A stretch of DNA of 64,000 nucleotides. Source: Shewanella canadensis. GTDB taxonomy: Bacteria; Pseudomonadota; Gammaproteobacteria; Enterobacterales; Shewanellaceae. Position numbers and translations under genes: made by a program. Under the pieces are notes generated by a model that saw only the letters and a list, made by a program, of their open reading frames with translations, was not told the DNA's origin and made no database searches. Shown piece by piece: positions 52,367-59,909 of this stretch; position 1 is the first letter of the stretch, and every line of letters starts with the position of its first letter. The stretch is from the NCBI RefSeq assembly GCF_003966225.1, contig NZ_RXNU01000006.1:62001-126000 (forward strand). Reading direction: 5' to 3'.

Positions 52367-52894
52367 ATGGACTCGAAGAAGTACTCAAGTTCGGATGGAT
52401 TTACGCTTATAGAACTCGTCGTCGTTATTGTTATATTGGGGATTCTGGCTGTCACCTCGTCCAGTAAATTCATTAGCCTGAGCGGCGATGCTAAAGATGC
52501 TGTGTTGCAACAATTCGACGCCTCGGTTGTTGAGGCAAATAAGCAGATGTATATCTTATCTAAACTATCCAGCTACCGGGCTCAGCCCGTACCGGGCCGT
52601 GGCGACCTTACCGATGTAGATGTTGACGGTGACGGCGTATTCGAAACTCGTTTGAAATGCGGATACTTGGATAATACCGATGTGGCTAAGAGATTAAATT
52701 ACAGCGATGACCGTTTAGGCTCTGAATTTGAGGGTGTCGATAAGGTCTACTTTGGCTTTGACCAGAGTGATATAAAATCCAGCCAATGTTATTTTATGTA
52801 CCAGCAAGCCTACGGTACGACTAATCCCGCTACCTGTAATCAGGATGACCCAAAAGCCGCGCCGGTTTATGAGGTTGTGATCGAAGGCTGTTGA
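52367..52894 (+). CDS. Type IV prepilin-like protein (orphan)
   Basis: 175 residues. Short leader of 11 residues and prepilin peptidase site SDG/FTLIELVVVIVILGIL with Glu at +5. SSSKFISLSGDAKDAVLQQF follows, parallel to the pilin at 41631. The C-terminal domain has a Ca2+-loop-like DVDVDGDGVFETR (residues about 85-97) and four Cys (one near 102, then CYFMYQQ, TCNQD and EGC at the end). No strong ribosome site before the ATG. No pilus assembly genes nearby. Confidence 0.85.
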   Translation: MDSKKYSSSDGFTLIELVVVIVILGILAVTSSSKFISLSGDAKDAVLQQFDASVVEANKQMYILSKLSSYRAQPVPGRGDLTDVDVDGDGVFETRLKCGYLDNTDVAKRLNYSDDRLGSEFEGVDKVYFGFDQSDIKSSQCYFMYQQAYGTTNPATCNQDDPKAAPVYEVVIEGC

Positions 52895-52932
52895 GCCAGC
52901 TTAAATTAATTCTGTTCCTTGTTTACTAGACG

Positions 52933-52995
52933 AGTTATCAAAAGCTTAAGTTATCAAAAACTTAAGTTATCAAAAACTTAAGTTATCAAAAGTAG
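52933..52995. repeat. 16-bp tandem repeat, four units
   Basis: AGTTATCAAAAGCTTA (52933-52948), AGTTATCAAAAACTTA (52949-52964 and 52965-52980) and a partial fourth. CTTAAG sites fall at the junctions. Located just after the pilin gene. Confidence 0.92.
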
Positions 52996-53045
52996 CTCAT
53001 CAAGGGGGAGCAAATCCCCCCCCATCTTATCCGTCCACCATTCCA

Positions 53046-53603
53046 TCAGCCGATCACGGGCACACCGAATAGTGTTTGGTGGCCGCGCAGTACTAAACCA
53101 TAGACAATCAGTCCAACCACCACAGCGATAGCGTCGAACTTAGCTTTAGGTTCACCTTTGGGTACGATACTGTCTCTGGATTTTGCCAGTAAAATGTCGG
53201 TTAAGGCATAGAGGAAGAATCCGCCAAATAGTACGCTGGAGGCTAGGTCACCGTTGGCAAGCAAGTGCACTAAAGCCCATAAACAGGTGGCAATCAACAT
53301 TGGGTGTTTGAGCTTTGCGCGTATATGGGTATTGAGATAGGCTGAAATAAGCAAGATAAATACCAGTGGCATGATGGCGTGTACCAGTGGCCTGGCGAAA
53401 GTCAGTGGCTGCCAGAGTTGCTCCTTAGAGGCCATGCCAAAGCCATTGATGATCAGCACAAAACCGATAAGTGAAATGACGGAAAACAGCGCCAGATAGG
53501 TAACTCTCCCCAGTTTATCTATCAAGGCTTGCCGAGCTTGTACCTGAGTTGGAAATAGATGAATGGCGATAAATAGCACCATTCCCAATAATAAAGCTGT
53601 CAT
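53046..53603 (-). CDS. NnrU-family integral membrane protein
   Basis: 185 residues from ATG 53603, with AAGGAG six bases upstream; the extension to 53657 is rejected. Six hydrophobic helices and the family landmarks: ALLLGMVLFIAIHLFPTQVQ with the start His, LIDKLGRVTYLALFSVISL and FARPLVHAIMPLVFIL. HPMLIATCLWALVHLLANGD follows. NnrU is linked to nitric oxide and nitrite respiration in some denitrifiers; related proteins (MddA-like) methylate thiols, so the role is open. Single gene. Confidence 0.87.
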   Translation of the reverse strand: MTALLLGMVLFIAIHLFPTQVQARQALIDKLGRVTYLALFSVISLIGFVLIINGFGMASKEQLWQPLTFARPLVHAIMPLVFILLISAYLNTHIRAKLKHPMLIATCLWALVHLLANGDLASSVLFGGFFLYALTDILLAKSRDSIVPKGEPKAKFDAIAVVVGLIVYGLVLRGHQTLFGVPVIG

Positions 53604-53941
53604 GCCAATCTCCTTATAAAATGGTGTTACTGTTTTTGAATTTTGAGCCCAAATCACTGGGGTGATAAAAGCCTCACTGAATACAACAAGGCTATCCCCC
53701 TACTTTGTTTTAACGTATTGAACTATTTTGATTAATTTAGTGCTTAAAGTGAACAAAAGTTCTGCTACAGTAAAGCATATCAAGAGTGAAAATGCTGTTA
53801 TTCGAAGATGATTGTTCTATCTTAAAGTGTGAATTATAGATAGGTGTGAATTATCGCTAGATGCAAACTATCGACACTAGTGGCATTTAGATGATCGACA
53901 TGCAGATATATTGTTTTTCAACATAAGATGAAGCTATAGAG
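53604..53941. other. Intergenic region
   Basis: About 340 bases, AT-rich, between divergent genes. A short imperfect repeat of GTGTGAATTAT (near 53829 and 53845) is the only structure noticed. Confidence 0.35.
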
Positions 53942-54337
53942 ATGAATATCGAAATCATTTGGTTTGTAATTATCGCTATTTCAATTCCGTTGGCGGGTTT
54001 TATCGGTTTCTCGGTACAGGTGAGAAGCATGAAAAAGCTACGGCTTGAGAATGATAAATTGACGTTAGAAAACTTGGCGTTGAGGGCTGCTCAACAAGAT
54101 GCGACCAAGTCTTCCGTTACTCCAATCAATACAGCCAGGCAGGGTATGCAAGGAGTCGATACACAAGGAGTCGATGATATAAGCCCCTCAGAGGAATCTA
54201 TAGAGGAGGATGTCGAAGATCTTCTGTCAGACATAGATTGGAGAGACAAGTTGATTCAGATTGGTACGCTTTTCCTTCTCTGTTACTTCCTCTATGACAT
54301 CTATAGGTTCGGAACCTGGCTATATTCATTGATCTAA
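53942..54337 (+). CDS. Hypothetical two-helix membrane protein with coiled coil
   Basis: 131 residues. Membrane helix at about 5-27 (IWFVIIAISIPLAGFIGF), a short heptad-like coiled coil (RSMKKLRLENDKLTLENLAL), an acidic linker (SPSEESIEEDVEDLLSDI) and a second membrane helix at about 106-128 (IGTLFLLCYFLYDIYRF). Likely a hairpin with the charged middle on one side. No family recognised; last gene before the island junction. Confidence 0.65.
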   Translation: MNIEIIWFVIIAISIPLAGFIGFSVQVRSMKKLRLENDKLTLENLALRAAQQDATKSSVTPINTARQGMQGVDTQGVDDISPSEESIEEDVEDLLSDIDWRDKLIQIGTLFLLCYFLYDIYRFGTWLYSLI

Positions 54338-54503
54338 TTGATGAAGCGCTTTTCCTGCCATCGTTACTAGCTAAACTGTGGTCATTTTCACTTTCAGTTT
54401 TACCTCATACATGTGACGAGTCCTGATATAGATTGGCTTTCCTTAGAATTGATTGAGGGTTGATATGGGGCTAGGATTTTTTTCATCAATATAATTAGAC
54501 ATA

Positions 54504-54537
54504 AAAAAGAGCCAACCCGCTAAGGTTGGCTCTTTTT
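54504..54537 (-). terminator. Terminator of ssrA (tmRNA), bidirectional
   Basis: AAAAAGAGCCAACC-CGCTAA-GGTTGGCTCTTTTT: a 14-bp stem. It lies six bases past the tmRNA 3'-CCA sequence on the minus strand, which is where the ssrA terminator is expected. Confidence 0.9.
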
Positions 54538-54543
54538 CTGAAT

Positions 54544-54559
54544 TGGTGGAGGCGGCGGG
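54544..54559 (-). other. Attachment-site scar: 16 bp of the tmRNA (ssrA) 3' end
   Basis: TGGTGGAGGCGGCGGG is the reverse complement of CCCGCCGCCTCCACCA, the acceptor-stem/CCA end of tmRNA. Upstream (to the right) the sequence departs at once from tmRNA, so only the 3' tip is here. Integrases of the tyrosine family often use this end of ssrA and leave such a direct repeat. This marks one boundary of a genomic island extending to the right. Confidence 0.82.
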
Positions 54560-54720
54560 GCTCTGTTTGTGTTTTTAAAGTGCTGTTTATGTTGATTTTA
54601 CTCGTGCAGCATCTCTAATGGTGTTCCATTCGGTGTCACAATAAAAGTGAGTTACTTTGCTTAGTTTAAAAAAATACTTAATGTGATACTGCAAATAGGC
54701 TCCCTTGAGGCATTGCATTG
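54560..54720. other. Left end of the genomic island
   Basis: About 160 AT-rich bases between the attachment scar and the first island gene. No integrase, tRNA or repeat seen. It holds the 3' flank of the PLD-like gene. Confidence 0.5.
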
Positions 54721-55623
54721 TCACCTACACTGGTTTGCTCTCTGTAATTTTTCAAGACCTACGGTTGCCCAATATCTAATTTCTTTTGAAAAGCTTTTGT
54801 CCGTGCTTAATACTTCTAAAAAAGCTAATACGTTTTCCCGAGTACGTAAATCATCCATCCTGCTTGATATTTGGTCAGTAGAGGTGAACACTCTGCAATT
54901 AACTATATTGGTTTTAATCGTCTTACCAGATAGGACCCACAGGAAGTTCGCAGCTTGAGCCGGACTCCACACACTACGTTTTATTGATGCTTTTTCATTA
55001 ATTAATTTATCAGGTTCGATCGTTTCTAAATACCTTCTTACTAGTCTACTGCTGGCCATTCTTATTTCATTATGAGGGTTAATTTCAAGTTCAAAAAGTT
55101 CACTTGCTTGCAGTTCTCCATCAGGCTTGTCTAATGGTGCATTATATGTAGAGTCAATTTTCTGGTCCCAAGCACCTTCAGCCTTTCGGAGGTCTTCTTC
55201 GGTTATTTGGGTTGATGCCTCCCAAAGATTTATGAACCAATTTGTTATAGATTCATCTGTTTTAGTTGTTATTGATGCTTCGATTAGACCGCAGCTTTCA
55301 GCTTGGCCGTACCCTAGTCCATTCGCTGAAAAATTAGCAGACCCAATTATTGTCTCTTTTTCACCTATTACTACTTTTGCATGAAGTCGCTGCAGGTGGT
55401 GAATTTCAATATTTTCTAATTCCATTATGCGCCTAATTGCATGAGGGTTTGTTCCGCCATCAGTTAAATTGCATATGACATTGTATTTTCTATGTTCACT
55501 CAACATTTGCTCTGAATCTTTTCCCCAATAAGCAACGGCAATAAGAATCGGCTGCTCGCTTGATTGAAGGGCTGTTAGTCTGTCAATGTTTTTCCTAATT
55601 GTTGTATTACTATCTAAAAACAT
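54721..55623 (-). CDS. Phospholipase-D-like (single HKD) protein of the island
   Basis: 300 residues. The N-terminal half is a PLD/Nuc-like fold: ILIAVAYWGKDSEQML, a NLTDGGTNPHAIRRIM region, then the HKD-type motif around His81-Lys83 (RLHAKVVIGEKETIIGSANF), with GSAN following. Glu replaces the usual Asp of HxKx4D. Only one HKD motif, so activity would need a dimer, as in Nuc or BfiI. The C-terminal half is helical with no recognised domain. In this context a nuclease role in defence is plausible, but other phosphodiester chemistry cannot be excluded. Divergent from hsdR, with about 170 bp between. Confidence 0.75.
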   Translation of the reverse strand: MFLDSNTTIRKNIDRLTALQSSEQPILIAVAYWGKDSEQMLSEHRKYNVICNLTDGGTNPHAIRRIMELENIEIHHLQRLHAKVVIGEKETIIGSANFSANGLGYGQAESCGLIEASITTKTDESITNWFINLWEASTQITEEDLRKAEGAWDQKIDSTYNAPLDKPDGELQASELFELEINPHNEIRMASSRLVRRYLETIEPDKLINEKASIKRSVWSPAQAANFLWVLSGKTIKTNIVNCRVFTSTDQISSRMDDLRTRENVLAFLEVLSTDKSFSKEIRYWATVGLEKLQRANQCR

Positions 55624-55795
55624 GCTTTTACTCTCCGTGTGAAAGGGTCAATCCGTTGTAAGTGATACATCAAAATTACTATAGTTGTTTTCTATGCATA
55701 AGGCTCCTTTCTTGACCTAAACCCTGTGTTTGATAATCACTTTATGGCACAATCAACGTCCGTAACTGTTTGTTATCTTATGAGAAGGATCTTGA

Positions 55796-58330
55796 TTGAC
55801 AATGGGCATCAATAAAGCAACGTTAACAGAAACTGAAGTCCGAAATATTTATATTCGTCCAGCCATTGTTAATGCTGGTTGGGAGCCTATTACCCAAATG
55901 CGGGAAGAGGAAATGACTAAGGGGCAGGTCATTGTCAAAGGTAATGCTTCATCTCGAAATAAAGATAAAATTCTTAAGCCAGATTTTACTCTGTACTACA
56001 AGCCTGGTATCCCATTGGCTGCAGTTGAGGCTAAAAGTAATGAATTTTCTGTAGAGCATGGTATAGAACAGGCAATAAATTACATTCGTTATTTAGATGT
56101 TCCTTTTGCTTTTAGTTCGAATGGTGATGGTTTTATCTTTCATGACAAAACAGTACTTCCCCACCAAGTGCTCGAAACAAAAATTAGCTTAGAAGAGTTC
56201 CCATCACCTGAAGAGCTATGGACCAAATATGCGAAATGGAAGAAATGGACGCAAGAACAGGCATTATTCTGCGGTCAAAACTACCATAGTGATGATGAAA
56301 GTGACCGTTCACCTCGTTATTATCAATCTATTGCAATTAATCGCACCATTGAAGCTATATCAAAAAAACAATCTAAAATATTATTAGTTATGGCAACAGG
56401 TACAGGTAAAACCTTTACTGCTTTCCAAATAATAAGCCGTTACAGAAATTTCCATATTGAACAAAAAGGCACTCAGCCCCGGATTCTTTTTCTAGCAGAT
56501 CGAAATATATTAGTCGATCAAACCATGGTAAATGATTTTAGGCCGTTCAAAGGTGTTATGGCTAAGCTGAATGCGAAATCTAAAACGGTTGAGCGTAGTG
56601 ATGGCACTGAAGAAGTGTTAACAAACGCCATTCACCAGGGGAAAATCGATAGTTCTTATGAAATATATCTTGGCCTGTATCAGTCAATCACCGGTAAAGA
56701 AGAATACAAGAAGGTGTTTAAATCATTACCTGAAAACTTTTTTGATTTAATTATTATTGATGAATGTCATCGTGGTAGCGCTAAGGAGGAATCCGCTTGG
56801 CGTGAAATCCTAAATCATTTTGATTCAGCAACACAAGTCGGTTTAACAGCCACACCGTTAGAAACTAAAGAAGACTCTAATAGTCAATATTTCGGTGACG
56901 CTATCTATACCTATAGCTTAGCGCAAGGTATTGAAGATGGTTTTCTAGCTCCTTATAAAGTAATTAATATAGGGTTTGATATTGATGAGGCCTGGGAACC
57001 AACGCCTGGTATGAGAGATGAGAAGGGCGAGTTGGTTGAGCAACGCATCTACAATGTTAAAGATTATGATAGAAAACTGGTTATTGATGAGCGAACTAAA
57101 AATGTCGCTAAAATATTTTCAGACCACCTAAAGAAAACGAATAACCGTATGGCCAAAACAATTATATTTTGTGCCGATATCAACCACGCTATTCGAATGC
57201 GACAAGCTCTGATTAACGAAAATCAAGATTTAGTTCTCAAAAATGACAAATACGTTGAGCGAATTACCGGTGACAATAAAGTAGGTAAAGACCAACTTGA
57301 CTACTTCATTGACCCCGACGAAGCGTATCCGGTTATAGTAACAACCTCTGAATTAATGACTACTGGAGTTGACGCTCAAACCTGCAAATTTATTGTCTTA
57401 GATCAGGTGATGAACTCTATGACTAAGTTTAAACAAGTTATAGGTCGAGGTACTCGTATTTACGAAGACGGTGGACATAATAAAACCTGGTTCACTATCT
57501 TTGATTTCAAAAATGTTTCCAAACTAATTTATGAAGATGACTTTAACGGGCCATCAATCTGCATATACAACCCTAAACCAGGTGAAACAACTGTTCCTCC
57601 AGATGAGCGAGAACCTTCTGATTCTGCTGGTGAAGCAGGCGAAAACGGTGAACCAGGGTTCACTACCGCAGGGCCAGACGAAGGTGGAGGAAGTAATACT
57701 GGCGGTGATGATACTGGAGGTGAAGGAGGCGGCAGTTCAAGTGAAAAAGTGTTCGTTAAAGGCGTCGTTGTGAACCAATCACATCATTCTGTCGCTAATG
57801 TTGGTATTACAGGTGAGCTTGAAACAGAGTCCTACATACAAATAGTGTCTGAGGCTAAAGGAGCGTTTCAACAGAAGTTCACATCATTAAATGACTTTAT
57901 ACGCAAATGGAATGATGCAGATAAAAAGCAGGCTATTATCGATGAGCTAGCCGACCAAGGCATCGTTTGGGAAACCTTATTTGAAGCAGTTAATAAACAA
58001 TTAGACCCTTATGACTTAATCTGCTACCTCGCTTTTGCACAGCCGCCGCTAACAAGGGCTGAACGCGCCAACAACGTAAAAAAGCGTAATTGCTTTGGTA
58101 AATATTCTGATTCAGCCAAAAAGGTACTTCAAGCTCTGCTTGATAAATATGCCGATAATGGGATTGAAGCTATTGAAAACAATGATATTCTTAGGGTGCA
58201 ACCAATTTCTAACCTAGGTAACAAACGAGAAATTTACCGAGAATTTTTTAACGGTAAAGATGAGTACCAACAAGCACTCAAAGAGTTAGAAGATCAAATA
58301 TATAACGACGACTATAAACAACAAGCATAG
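55796..58330 (+). CDS. hsdR: Type I restriction endonuclease subunit R (EcoEI-like)
   Basis: 844 residues from TTG 55796 (AAGGA six bases upstream) or 842 from ATG 55802. N-terminal PD-(D/E)xK nuclease with Asp63 and Glu78-Ala-Lys80 (AVEAKS). SF2 translocase: Walker A MATGTGKT (199-206), DECH (322-325), GLTATP (349-354) and QVIGRGTRIY (547-556). A Gly/Glu-rich flexible linker covers about 598-650. The C-terminal EcoEI-type domain follows (652-844), with FTSLNDFIRKWNDADKKQAI and LICYLAFAQPPLTRAERANN. It translocates and cuts unmodified DNA as part of an R2M2S complex. About 80 nt separate it from hsdM. Confidence 0.95.
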   Translation: MTMGINKATLTETEVRNIYIRPAIVNAGWEPITQMREEEMTKGQVIVKGNASSRNKDKILKPDFTLYYKPGIPLAAVEAKSNEFSVEHGIEQAINYIRYLDVPFAFSSNGDGFIFHDKTVLPHQVLETKISLEEFPSPEELWTKYAKWKKWTQEQALFCGQNYHSDDESDRSPRYYQSIAINRTIEAISKKQSKILLVMATGTGKTFTAFQIISRYRNFHIEQKGTQPRILFLADRNILVDQTMVNDFRPFKGVMAKLNAKSKTVERSDGTEEVLTNAIHQGKIDSSYEIYLGLYQSITGKEEYKKVFKSLPENFFDLIIIDECHRGSAKEESAWREILNHFDSATQVGLTATPLETKEDSNSQYFGDAIYTYSLAQGIEDGFLAPYKVINIGFDIDEAWEPTPGMRDEKGELVEQRIYNVKDYDRKLVIDERTKNVAKIFSDHLKKTNNRMAKTIIFCADINHAIRMRQALINENQDLVLKNDKYVERITGDNKVGKDQLDYFIDPDEAYPVIVTTSELMTTGVDAQTCKFIVLDQVMNSMTKFKQVIGRGTRIYEDGGHNKTWFTIFDFKNVSKLIYEDDFNGPSICIYNPKPGETTVPPDEREPSDSAGEAGENGEPGFTTAGPDEGGGSNTGGDDTGGEGGGSSSEKVFVKGVVVNQSHHSVANVGITGELETESYIQIVSEAKGAFQQKFTSLNDFIRKWNDADKKQAIIDELADQGIVWETLFEAVNKQLDPYDLICYLAFAQPPLTRAERANNVKKRNCFGKYSDSAKKVLQALLDKYADNGIEAIENNDILRVQPISNLGNKREIYREFFNGKDEYQQALKELEDQIYNDDYKQQA

Positions 58331-58344
58331 CAACTAAATAATTC

Positions 58345-58378
58345 GGTATTGGAGCGTCTTTAGACCTTATAATACCGC
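58345..58378 (+). other. Inverted repeat between hsdR and hsdM
   Basis: CGGTATT (about 58345-58351) and AATACCG (about 58371-58377) could pair around a 19-20 nt loop, with CTCTTCTGTTTAG following. Possible attenuator separating the R gene from the modification genes. Confidence 0.45.
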
Positions 58379-58409
58379 CTCTTCTGTTTAGCGGGTAATA
58401 CAAAAAAAC

Positions 58410-59909
58410 ATGTCTATTTCTTCAACAATTAAGAGCATACAAAATATCATGCGTAAAGATGCTGGTATTGATGGTGATGCACAACGTCTTGGTCAATTAT
58501 CTTGGTTATTATTTCTAAAAATATTTGACACGCTTGAAGAAGATATAGAGGAAGAGTTAGGGGATACATACGTGAGCCCTATCCCTACAGAGTTGCTCTG
58601 GCGTAACTGGGCGAAAGGTGAAAAACCAATAACCGGCGACTTGCTACTAGAATTTATCAATAACGAATTATTTCCTTCTTTAAAAAAGTTACCAGTTAAT
58701 AAAGCCGTTAATCCTCGTAGCTATGTAGTGAAACAGGCATTTGAAGATGCTTATAATTACATGAAAAATGGGACTTTGTTACGTCAGCTGATTGATAAGA
58801 TTGACAATATAAACTTTGGAACAAGTGATGAACGCCACCTTTTTGGTGATATGTATGAACAAATTTTAAAAGATCTACAAGCAGCAGGTAATGCCGGCGA
58901 ATTTTATACTCCACGGGCAGTTACTCGGTTTATGGTGGAGCAAGTTAATCCGCAATTAGGTGAGAAACTCATTGACCCTGCGTGTGGAACTGGCGGCTTT
59001 TTAACCTGTTCAATTAACCATATAAAACCGCAATGCAAAGATGGTAAAGATTTTGCGGTGCTTCAACAGCAAATTAATGGTGTTGAGAAAAAACAATTAC
59101 CGCATTTACTGTGTGTAACTAACTTGATGCTGCACGGCATAGAAGTACCCAGCAATATTCGCCATGGCAATACCTTAGAAAAAAATCTACGTGAATGGAA
59201 ATCAGATCAAAAGTTTGATGTCATCATCACTAATCCGCCATTTGGTGGCACTGAAGAAGACGGTATTGAACATAACTTCCCTGCTGCGACTCGCACCAGA
59301 GAAACCGCCGATTTGTTCCTACAGCTTATAATTCATGTACTAAAAGATAACGGGCGAGCTGCAATCGTATTACCCGATGGCTCATTATTTGGTGAAGGCG
59401 TCATCACTAAAATTAAAGCCAAGCTATTAGCAGAATGTAATTTACATACAATCGTTCGACTCCCTAATGGCGTATTCAACCCTTACACTGGCATCAAGAC
59501 TAACATCTTGTTCTTCACCAAAGGTCAGCCAACCAAAGAAGTATGGTTCTACGAGCACCCGTACCCAGCAGGGGTCAAAAACTACAACAAAACCAAGCCA
59601 ATGAAGTTTGAAGAATTTGAAACTGAGATGAGCTGGTGGGGCAATGAGGCCGATGGTTTTGCATCACGCGTTGAAACAGAACAAGCATGGAAAGTCTCAA
59701 TCGATGACATCATTGCACGTAACTACAACCTCGATATTAAAAACCCACATGTGGGTGAGGTCATCAGCCATGACCCACAAGAGTTATTACAAGACTACGC
59801 CAAGCAACAAGCCGATATTCAAGCCTTACGTGACCAGCTAAAAGGCATTCTTTCTGCCGCGCTTGCTCCGACAGCTGTCACTCCAGTAAAGAGCGGAGAA
59901 GCTAAATAA
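58410..59909 (+). CDS. hsdM: Type I DNA methyltransferase subunit M
   Basis: 499 residues. N-terminal HsdM helical domain (1-130, QRLGQLSWLLFLKIFDTLEE), then the N6-adenine methylase core. SAM motif DPACGTGGF (189-197) and catalytic NPPF (275-278) in DVIITNPPFGGTEE; ARTP-equivalent AGEFYTPRAVTRFM precedes. The C-terminal helices contact HsdS. It methylates adenine in the bipartite target defined by HsdS, protecting host DNA. No strong ribosome site. The stop TAA overlaps the hsdS ATG (TAATG), coupling the two. Confidence 0.96.
   Translation: MSISSTIKSIQNIMRKDAGIDGDAQRLGQLSWLLFLKIFDTLEEDIEEELGDTYVSPIPTELLWRNWAKGEKPITGDLLLEFINNELFPSLKKLPVNKAVNPRSYVVKQAFEDAYNYMKNGTLLRQLIDKIDNINFGTSDERHLFGDMYEQILKDLQAAGNAGEFYTPRAVTRFMVEQVNPQLGEKLIDPACGTGGFLTCSINHIKPQCKDGKDFAVLQQQINGVEKKQLPHLLCVTNLMLHGIEVPSNIRHGNTLEKNLREWKSDQKFDVIITNPPFGGTEEDGIEHNFPAATRTRETADLFLQLIIHVLKDNGRAAIVLPDGSLFGEGVITKIKAKLLAECNLHTIVRLPNGVFNPYTGIKTNILFFTKGQPTKEVWFYEHPYPAGVKNYNKTKPMKFEEFETEMSWWGNEADGFASRVETEQAWKVSIDDIIARNYNLDIKNPHVGEVISHDPQELLQDYAKQQADIQALRDQLKGILSAALAPTAVTPVKSGEAK

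Noticed and set aside
54721..55623. PLD-like protein as cardiolipin synthase
   Set aside because: Only one HKD motif, no membrane segment, and half the length.
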